This document shows positions 56,781 to 64,000 of a DNA stretch of 64,000 nucleotides, one piece after another (within the stretch, counting starts at the first letter, position 1; each line of letters opens with the position of its first letter). The notes under the pieces were generated by a model, which was given only the letters and a program-made list of their open reading frames with translations, searched no databases and was not told the DNA's origin. Both the position numbers and the translations under genes were made by a program. Origin of the DNA: Blasia pusilla (lineage: Eukaryota; Marchantiophyta; Marchantiopsida; Blasiales); the NCBI GenBank assembly GCA_050084515.1, contig CM114271.1:45446001-45510000 (forward strand), read 5' to 3'.

Positions 56781-56865
56781 GAAATATTTTTTTCTGCCCA
56801 CTTGCTGCGTGTTAAGCATACATGTGTTTGCAAATCAAGAAGGCACTCTCCAATAATAGTATAGA
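56781..56865 (-). repeat. Helitron-like dispersed repeat, 5' segment
   Basis: On the minus strand TCTATACTATTATTGGAGAG starts at 56865, followed by TGCCTTCTTGATTTGCAAAC and then a more diverged part ending GGGCAGAAAAAAATATTTCC. Confidence 0.5.
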
Positions 56866-56941
56866 TTATCCAATTAAAATTTTGAAACAAATTTAATTTG
56901 GACACTGATGGTTTGTAAGAAATTTGAGAATAAAGTATTCT

Positions 56942-57183
56942 TCTATACTATTAAGGGGGATGAGTTCTTCATTTATAAATACGTTGACATACTATGGTGG
57001 GACAACAATAAAATATTTTAATAACACGGGCATTAAAAAATGTTATCTTGAATTCCAAGCAACAAGATTTGGTCTTTAGTATGGCACATGTTGGTCACTA
57101 TTATATTATTATTGGAGAGTGGAATCTTGATTTGCAAATGACTAGCAAGTGGACCATGGAAATATGGAGCAAGAAAATATTTC
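56942..57183 (+). repeat. Two Helitron-like 5' segments in tandem
   Basis: TCTATACTATTAAGGGGGAT starts at 56942. A second related segment near 57100 reads TTATATTATTATTGGAGAGT, then GGAATCTTGATTTGCAAATG, and ends AGCAAGAAAATATTTCTC. Neither shows a 3' end. Confidence 0.4.
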
Positions 57184-58029
57184 TCATACTACATGCAACA
57201 AGAAAATATTTTTTTGAAATTGTGTTTCTATGTAAGGAACGGATTGTACATACACTAGTTTCCTTGGTACTAAGTGAATGAATCCTAGCAAGCCCTAATT
57301 TATTTCCCAAAGAAAGAAATTCAGAAGCATGAATTAAAACAGGGGAACACCAAAGCCATAACCCCAACCTGTTGTGTGAAAATAATCCATGATTTTCCTT
57401 AGTGAGAAGTAGAGAAATCCTACTAAGATCCGGTTTATTTCCCAAAGAAAGAAATAAAAAGCATGAATAAAAGTGGATTGAAAAGTCAGGGAACTAAAAG
57501 TGTGTTTTTATTGTAGTTTTGAAACTACAATAAAAATAAGTGAAATCTTTTACAATAAAAACAAGCGAAATAACCAAAGAGTATCATTATCTTTGTCTCT
57601 ACTCGTTTCTTAGCCATAAGGTCGTGGAGTGATCTACCTTGATTGAAAGATGTGAAATAACTACTATATTAAGTCATGTATTTCATCACTCCCACTTAGG
57701 AGCTATTTGAGCTCTTATCTATCAATTTTGGCTTACTTTTGAGGTAAGTATGCTTATCTTTAGTAAGTGCTTTCATGAGAACATTGGAATATCCAACCAC
57801 AATTTGGATTAAAAATATCATCATCTTGTCTAACGAGTTTATTGTTCTAATAGTATTGCATTCTCCCATATTCTTTACTAGCATCATGCTCGTGCAATGC
57901 ATGAATGAAAAACATATGGGAAACAGGTTCTTCTTATTAGCACTTAGTTAATTCCTCTTCTACACGTGTCAATAGGGGAAGGCTTTCAAAAGCCTATGTG
58001 TAGACACCAAAGGAGGGGTTCCCTAGACC

Positions 58030-58052
58030 GTGTCCTCTTGTAATAATATAGA
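58030..58052 (-). repeat. Helitron-like 5' terminus
   Basis: On the minus strand TCTATATTATTACAAGAGGA starts at 58052. Only the terminus is shared with other copies. Confidence 0.35.
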
Positions 58053-59003
58053 TTTATCTTTTGTTCTTTTCTCACACTAAAATGTAACTCGCATAAACAG
58101 TAAAGAAGCATATTATGGATTTTTAATAAGACGTTCCGCAAGTGCAAGGGAAAGTGATTGGGATTATGAAAACTTTTGATCTCCATAACTCTTCCTCTAA
58201 CTATCAACAAAAGTAATTGGGATAAGAAATTTTCTTATTCCCAATAATTTGTCGTGTAATTCTGGACCAAAGTGATTCGGATCATGAAAGATTTTTATCT
58301 TCATCACTTGAGTTGAGAATAAGAACCAAACATAATGAGAATTTGATAAAAGAGCCTTTTCTTAACCATTACAAGCAAAAATTTATGCCCAACATATGCA
58401 CTAAAATAAAATAAAAGATTTCCAAAATATATTTTAAGTTTGGTTCCCTTTTCAACACTAAAAGGAAAATCAAAATATATTTTAAGTTTGGTTATAATAG
58501 GAAAATCAATTGGCTCAACTACCTTATTTTTAGAAATTTTCCTATTTTCAAAGTGATAGGAATAAATAAATGTATACTTATGTGTATCTTCCATCATTAA
58601 AAGAACAATCTCAAAGTCTTTCTTTAACTAGGCTTCCATTTGCAATTTTCGCCCTTTTTGTCCAATTTTGGAATATTTTTTAAATAAGGGGAAAAATAAA
58701 ATTTTACTATAAATATTAATCAAGACATACACTTATAATTCCTAATTAACCTTTTTCTTTTTCATAATTTAAAAAAATCTATAAAATACATTTTTATTTT
58801 GAAAATAAGGTAGGAAAAATATTATTATTTTGAGGCCCCATCGGAAGGTCAACGTGAAAGAACACATCTTGATCCCAATCACTTTATTCAGAATTTTCAT
58901 AAATTATTATTTACCCCAAAAAGATGGAAAATTTCTAGAAAATGAAGGGGAAATAGAAGATAAGGATTATGATGAAAGGTCATAGGGTTTCTATCCTTCT
59001 TAA

Positions 59004-59090
59004 TCTATATTATCATTGGAGAGTGCCTTCTTGATTTGCAAATATCTCTCTGTTTGACATGTGGCAACCGAGTAGTAAGAAAATGAGTTC
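59004..59090 (+). repeat. Helitron-like dispersed repeat, 5' segment
   Basis: TCTATATTATCATTGGAGAG at 59004, then TGCCTTCTTGATTTGCAAAT, then TTTGACATGTGGCAACCG and AGTAAGAAAATGAG. Close to the copies at 2131 (-) and 44171 (+). Confidence 0.55.
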
Positions 59091-59869
59091 TATTCCACGG
59101 GCAGCATGAAAAAACAATTGTGTCCAACATGATTAGTATTCACTCCTGTGCATGACACAGGCTTCACACAAGTGCCAATTATGTGCTACTTATTTTCAAA
59201 TTTTATAAATTTGGCCCTAAAATTAGGAAATTGTTGCTTGAAACAAGATAAAAACGAAGATAATTCTTAAGCGTCATAGTGATAAAAATAATTTCTTAAA
59301 AAAATTTTAAGTTATGAAAATAAGTAGGAATATGATGTATACCAGAAAGTGTATGTTCACGTTCATTCACGGGACATCACGAATTTTATTATTATTTTTA
59401 AGAACACTACTATTTGAGAAATTCTCAAAATAAGTGCATTGGTGATCAAAATCTGCAAGTGTATGTTCCTTATCACCCTTCATTATTAAAAAATAAAAAT
59501 TCATTATCTCAAATTTTCCCATTATTTTTAATAAATAATCAATTCCATGGGAAGCCATTTGAGAAATTATGAAAAATAATGGAAGGGTTGATGGGTGAAA
59601 AGACATGTAACCTTTAATTACCTTCCAACATAAGACTTTAAAAGAAAAGCTTCCCGTTTCTATCTTTTTACTTTCTCTTCAAGAATTTATTTTTGGAATA
59701 TTTTGTGAAACTATTAAAATAATGTAAGGGTTGATTGGAAGGTATTTGATCACAATCATCCTCTATAATACACTTGAGGTTTCCCCCCTTATTTTTCCCT
59801 TATTTCTCCGAAAAATCAAAATTTGAAATTTCAGTTTAGAAAACCAAGAGAGATGATAGGGTCCAAGAA

Positions 59870-60181
59870 TATTGAAGATTGAGTTACAGTCAAGCTCATG
59901 AAACACTTGAACTTTTACATTTGGTACTCATACGAAGTAGGGAAGCTTAATCTTGATTAGTCAGTTAAGTGCAATTATCTTAATTAGGATTAGTTCATCA
60001 TAGTTAGTCTAACTCGAGACTATGGTTAAGGTTAGGGTTATGGTTGCTTGTACATGCCTTATATAATTGAGAAGGGGACCAGCCTCCACCCATTCTCTCA
60101 TTGCAAATTTCGTTCTCCATGGTGGTGTGTGAGTGTGAGAACCGTTTCCCACTAGTTATCCTTCTTTAGCAGTTTTCCACA
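59870..60181 (+). repeat. Putative copia 5' LTR (3' part)
   Basis: The sequence directly before a tRNA-Met-type primer binding site ends in CCACA at 60181, as an LTR should. A TATA-like TTATATAATTGAG at about 60058-60070 fits the LTR promoter. The 5' boundary is not determined, and the 3' LTR is beyond the window. Confidence 0.5.
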
Positions 60182-60199
60182 TGGTATGCGAGCGATAGG
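60182..60199 (+). other. Copia primer binding site, diverged
   Basis: TGGTATGCGAGCGATAGG resembles the usual TGGTATCAGAGC complementary to the 3' end of initiator tRNA-Met, used to prime minus-strand synthesis in Ty1/copia elements. It lies directly after the putative LTR end and about 0.6 kb before the gag-like region. Confidence 0.6.
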
Positions 60200-60769
60200 T
60201 GAAAATCACTTGAAATTCTTGGTGTTTGAGGAGAGAAGACATGCAAGAGAAGGCACAATTTCACTTTGGGAGAAGGAAATTTTGTTCAGAGTTGAATAGG
60301 TGCAAATTTTAGGTGGAGCTTTGACGATGATAAAACTTTGGAGGCATTTTTTAGAGCCATTTCCCACCAGTTACGCTTCTTTAGCAATTTTTCATATGCT
60401 ATCAAACAACTTTCCCAATCAATTTAGCCATCTGGGTCTGCAACGGCTAGAATGATGCCAAAATCATGTTCTAGCCGTTTTGTAGAGCTCATCGAGAGCT
60501 TTCCAACGCATCCAAAATCGCTTGATTTTGACGTTATGAGCTCTTCACGTAGCAATTTCAGTGTAGGAAAGTGCAATTAGTGAAAACAAAATTTGCAGTT
60601 TGCTCTCTAGATGCCAATTTCAATTAGTTCTTTCATATAGTTGATCAATTTTGGCAAATTTTAGATGGATTTCTATGTAAGAATGGTCTATGCTTCAATT
60701 AGAGCAGTGGAGAGCATGAAATTACGTTTTTGTGAGTGAAATTGCTCGTCATGGAATATTCTTCCAACA

Positions 60770-61600
60770 ACAATCACCGGCGAGAAGCTAAATAAGCATA
60801 ATTACAATGTCCGAAAGTTTTAGATGAAACAATTTCTCATGGGTCAAGAACTATGGGAGCTTGTCACAGGTGATGAGGCCAAGCCAAAAGGTGACTCAGC
60901 AAACTTGAATGCTCGCGCTTGGAACAAACGCGCAAGGCAAGTAATCCACTACATTTCAATAATGATTAGTTCGCCAATGATATGTCACATTCAAGATGTT
61001 GATATTCCGAAGAAGACCTGGGATGCATTCAAAAAGTTGTTCCAAATATCTACAAAGACCACAAAGCTTCAATTGAAACAGCAATTGAACGAAGTGAGGA
61101 AAGGATGATTATATTTTGAGTATCAGAGATATTGTTGATTAGTTGAATAGCATTGGAGTGACAGTAGAAGATGATGATGTGATTTTGTTCACTCTTCAAG
61201 GCCTTCCAAAGGATTACAAGTCCTTTGAGACCTCTATCTGTTTGAGAGAGAAGTATCCAACCTTTCAAGAGTTAGTCCTATTGTTAATCAATGAAGAGAT
61301 GCGCCTAGTAGGCAACAGTAGCTCATCTAGTATACAAGAGAGAGCACTATTTTGAGGTTATGGATCAAACAGAGGTAGGGGTTGTGCCAAAAGCCTCCGT
61401 GGTCGAGGTGGATATCAAGCATTTGGAGGAAGAGACACTCAATATAACGTCACTCAATCAACTATGAACCAGTACTAAACACAATCATAAGGTGGTGATG
61501 GTGGAAACCATTGGGGTCGAGATCATAAACAGAGGGTCCATGGATCTTGCAATTATTGTGGGATAAAGGGTCACTATACAAAGTTTTGCTTCAAAAAGAA
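60770..61600 (+). pseudogene. Copia Gag (UBN2-type) with zinc knuckle, broken
   Basis: ITGEKLNKHNYNVRKF followed by a TAG in place of a conserved Trp, then FLMGQELWELVTGDEAKPKG, IPKKTWDAFKKLFQIST and TTKLQLKQQLNEVRKG. After a frameshift: DDDVILFTLQGLPKDYKSFE. Near 61549-61591 CNYCGIKGHYTKFC is a perfect CCHC knuckle that binds RNA in capsids. Confidence 0.88.
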
Positions 61601-61734
61601 GGCAGATATGGGAACATGAGCCTTACAACAACAAAACTATGTGGAGCAACAACACCGAGGACACTACCAAAAACAACAACATTCACAAACGGAGCATCTC
61701 TTGGTCATGACTCATCATATAGGAGCGATGGTCA

Positions 61735-63225
61735 AGAAAGACTCAATAGCAGATTGGTACATTAACTTTGGTGCATGAAATCACATAAACTCGCAAGCTA
61801 AATGGTTTTGTAGTTTGGATCCGATGAAAGATCTTGCAATTGTGCTCACACGAGATGACACTCAACATCATATCACGCATACCGGTAAAGTTCCAATAGC
61901 ATCAGATGGTCTTTGTCCTCTTGGAAATGTTCTCTATGTTCCTACTATTGCAAGAAACTTTATCTCTTTAGGACAGATAGTAGAACACGGTTGTCAAGTG
62001 AAGTTTCACAAAAATGGTTTTTTCATTGAAATAATGGATGACCAAACTACGATAGCCAAAGTAAGTAGATCTGGAAAAATGTTCAAATTAGATGTTTCTA
62101 TGCCAGAGATTCAAACATCCATGTATGGTCAAATCGGCCAACAAGTCACGGATCTAAATGTGTGGTATAAGAGAATTGGACATATGAATTTTCAAAGCTT
62201 ACAGAGTCTTTCATCATATAATATAGAAATATGACTTCCAAAATTAGCAAGTCCCTACGTTAGAGATATGTCCTGCTTGCCAATTTGGAAAACAAGTAAG
62301 ATTTCTTTTTCCAAAGCAAGGTAGAAGAGCATCCAAGATATTGGAGTTGATCTACAATAATGTGTGGACAACATCACAACATAGCCTTAGTGATTGCGAG
62401 TACTTTATTTCATTTATTGATGACTTATCTATGTATATATGGGTATACTTTCTGAAAGCCAAGTTAGAGGTATTCTCAATGTTCCAAACATTCAGAGTTC
62501 TAGTAGAGAAGCAGATTAGAGAATACATTCTGAAATTGCGTTTTGATGGAGGAGGAGATAATCTTTCAACAGAGTTTGATGACTATTTATGTCAGAATGA
62601 CATCCAAGATGAAGTAACTTACCGTTACACTCCACAAAAAAATGGAGTGGTTGAGAGGAAGAATCAACATATTGCTGAAGTGACACGAGCTATGCTAAAT
62701 GAGAAAAACATGCCTAAGATGTATTGGGCAAAGGCTGTAGTGTGTGCAGTCTTCTTAATCAACCGAACTCCAACAATAGGAGTTCATGATAAGACTCCAT
62801 TCGAAGACATATTGCTGAAGCGATACGAGCTATGCTAAATGAGAAAAACATGCCTAAGGTGTATTGGGCAAAGGCTGTAGCGTGTGCAATCTTCTTAATC
62901 AACCGAACTCCAACAGTAGGAGTTCATGATAAGACTCCATTCAAAGTCTTCATAGGAAATAAACCTGATTTTTCCTTCTTGAAAGTATTTGGTTGTATTT
63001 GTTATGCTCATGTTCTTTCTGAAAGACTACAGAAATTAGACCCCAAATCTGAAAGATGTATATTCATTGGCTACGTTGATGGAACTAAGGGGTATAAGTG
63101 CTACATTCTATCCTCTAGGCACCTTATTATTAGTCGCGTTGTTGTCTTTTATGAGCTAAAGTCATTGTATGCTCTATCTGAGCCTATTTCATCTCTAAAC
63201 TCATTTGTTGAGGGGAGAATATGAA
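61735..63225 (+). pseudogene. Copia protease remnant and integrase, broken
   Basis: DWYINFGA then a TGA and NHINSQAKWF near 61755-61810 matches the protease active-site region, in which the normal D(S/T)GA has become NFGA. DLNVWYKRIGHMNFQSLQSL is the GAG-pre-integrase HHCC region. The integrase core is seen from YFISFIDDLSMYIWVYFLKA through LRFDGGGDNL and YTPQKNGVVERKNQHIAEVT to VYWAKAVACAIFLINRTPTV and FLKVFGCICYAHVLSERLQK. It is split by a 140-bp tandem duplication. Confidence 0.9.
62669..62948 (+). repeat. 140-bp tandem duplication in copia integrase
   Basis: ATATTGCTGAAGTGACACGA at 62669 recurs as ATATTGCTGAAGCGATACGA at 62809, and both continue through GCTATGCTAAATGAGAAAAA to GATAAGACTCCATTC. 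Only a few substitutions separate the copies. 140 is not a multiple of three, so the duplication shifts the frame. Confidence 0.95.
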
Positions 63226-63416
63226 TATAAACCAGTAGACATTGCCTTCAAATTTCCCAAATATTAGTGTAGGATTTAGTCTGTTGACACTAGTCAGAGC
63301 TCGAGCCAGGTGTTAGAGGCATCTACCCTGAACAACAATTTTGTAGATCAAGTAGAGTTACACATCATGTTCATAAATTTATAAATGAAGGTTTCCTTGC
63401 AACACATCATGCATAT

Positions 63417-64000
63417 ATGATGACTACGCTTCAAGAACAAGAGCCGAGATGTTTTGAAGAAGCTGCAAGTAAAGTCGAATGGATTGAAGCTATGGAGGAA
63501 GAGCTTACTGTATTAAAAATCAACAAATATGGGAGGTGGTTGATATACCTTCCGGTAAGGAAGCTACTTGTTGTAAATGGGTTTACAAAATCAACACAAT
63601 CAAGATGGTACAATTAATAGATACAACACGAGATTGGTGACTAAGGGCTATACACAACAATATGATATTGATTATCAGGAAATATTTAGCCCTCTTGCAA
63701 AGATGGCGACTATGAGAACAATGGTTGCAATTGCAATAAGTAAGAAGTGGAGATTACATCACATGGACGTCAAGAATACCTTCTTGAATGGAGATCTATA
63801 CGAGGAGGTATATATGACTCAACCATCTAGATATGAGCATCCCAAGTTTCATTTCGCGTATGCAGGTTGAAGAAAGCTCTATATAGGCTAAAATAAGCTC
63901 AAAGAGCTTGGTATGACAAGATTACATACGTCCTACAAGAGCTGGGTTTTAGGATATGTGATTCTGACTCCTTGTTATATGTCTTGATAGGACAAGATTA
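63417..64000 (+). pseudogene. Copia reverse transcriptase, N-terminal part, cut by the window edge
   Basis: EEAASKVEWIEAMEEELTVL starts the domain. A frameshift near 63.6 kb leads to YNTRLVTKGYTQQYDIDYQE, IFSPLAKMATMRTMVAIAIS, and LHHMDVKNTFLNGDLYEEVY, which is motif A with its catalytic Asp (usually LDVKxAFLxG). A TGA follows near 63868, and the remainder is lost past 64000. Confidence 0.92.

Larger units (their letters stand above)
57184..60000. other. AT-rich intergenic DNA with short tandem duplications, no gene recognised
   Basis: Dense stops and poly-A/T runs. Direct repeats include TATTTCCCAAAGAAAGAAAT at 57301 and about 57436, and CAAAATATATTTTAAGTT at about 58423 and 58471. Helitron-like termini are at 58052 (-) and 59004 (+). 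Confidence 0.65.
60182..64000 (+). mobile_element. Decayed Ty1/copia retrotransposon, runs off the window
   Basis: Order on +: primer site, Gag (60770-61350), zinc knuckle (about 61549-61591), protease remnant, GAG-pre-integrase and integrase (about 61815-63225), reverse transcriptase start (63417-64000). Integrase before reverse transcriptase is the Ty1/copia order. Stops and frameshifts in every domain show it is inactive. The rest of RT, RNase H and the 3' LTR lie to the right of the window. Confidence 0.93.

Noticed and set aside
60030-60050. Telomere-like GGTTAGGGTTATGG
   Set aside because: Only about two imperfect units inside the putative copia LTR; plant telomere arrays are long TTTAGGG runs.

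Overview
The window looks like nuclear DNA of a land plant or close streptophyte relative, most likely a seed-free plant. Two intact intron-containing genes have short GT-AG introns and encode plant-type proteins. A decayed 18S rDNA piece matches, from memory, the bryophyte/charophyte form of 18S better than the seed-plant form. The rest is AT-rich sequence filled with decayed plant-type retrotransposons. No bacterial operons, CRISPR arrays or tRNA genes were seen.

Layout. 1-4.6 kb is AT-rich, with dispersed-repeat termini and a decayed copy (copy 3) of a non-LTR retrotransposon. 4.7-23.8 kb is a GC-balanced gene island with two convergent genes: a mitochondrial ADP/ATP carrier on + (3 coding exons, 6031-8560) and an NADH-dependent plastid glutamate synthase on - (23 coding exons, 22781-10385, reading frame closed across all exons, 2321 aa). 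25.6-30.5 kb holds a decayed Ty3/gypsy element on - whose polyprotein carried a C5 cytosine DNA methyltransferase domain upstream of the reverse transcriptase and a PHD finger after the integrase. 32.5-36.9 kb (-, copy 1) and 44.6-49.1 kb (+, copy 2) are an inverted pair of copies of a non-LTR element with a C2H2 zinc finger, a reverse transcriptase and a restriction-like-endonuclease-type C terminus. Copy 1 has lost its reverse transcriptase and carries an inserted 5'ETS/18S rDNA segment that ends in 21 bp of the element's own 5' end in sense orientation. A glutathione S-transferase remnant lies beside it. 38-40.7 kb and 49.3-56.5 kb are GC-balanced islands in which I recognise no gene; both contain tandem repeats. 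60-64 kb holds a decayed Ty1/copia element (+) that runs off the window.

The two intact genes are housekeeping genes. The carrier exchanges ADP and ATP across the mitochondrial inner membrane; glutamate synthase makes glutamate from glutamine and 2-oxoglutarate in plastids. They share a tail-to-tail intergenic region but no evident pathway.

The two most unusual signals are the methyltransferase/PHD gypsy element and the 18S-to-LINE junction, which raises the possibility of an rDNA-inserting, R2-like non-LTR element in a plant. A family of short dispersed repeats starting TCTATAYTATTA (Helitron-like 5' ends) occurs in both orientations outside the gene island. All family assignments rest on motifs read by eye; no database search was run.
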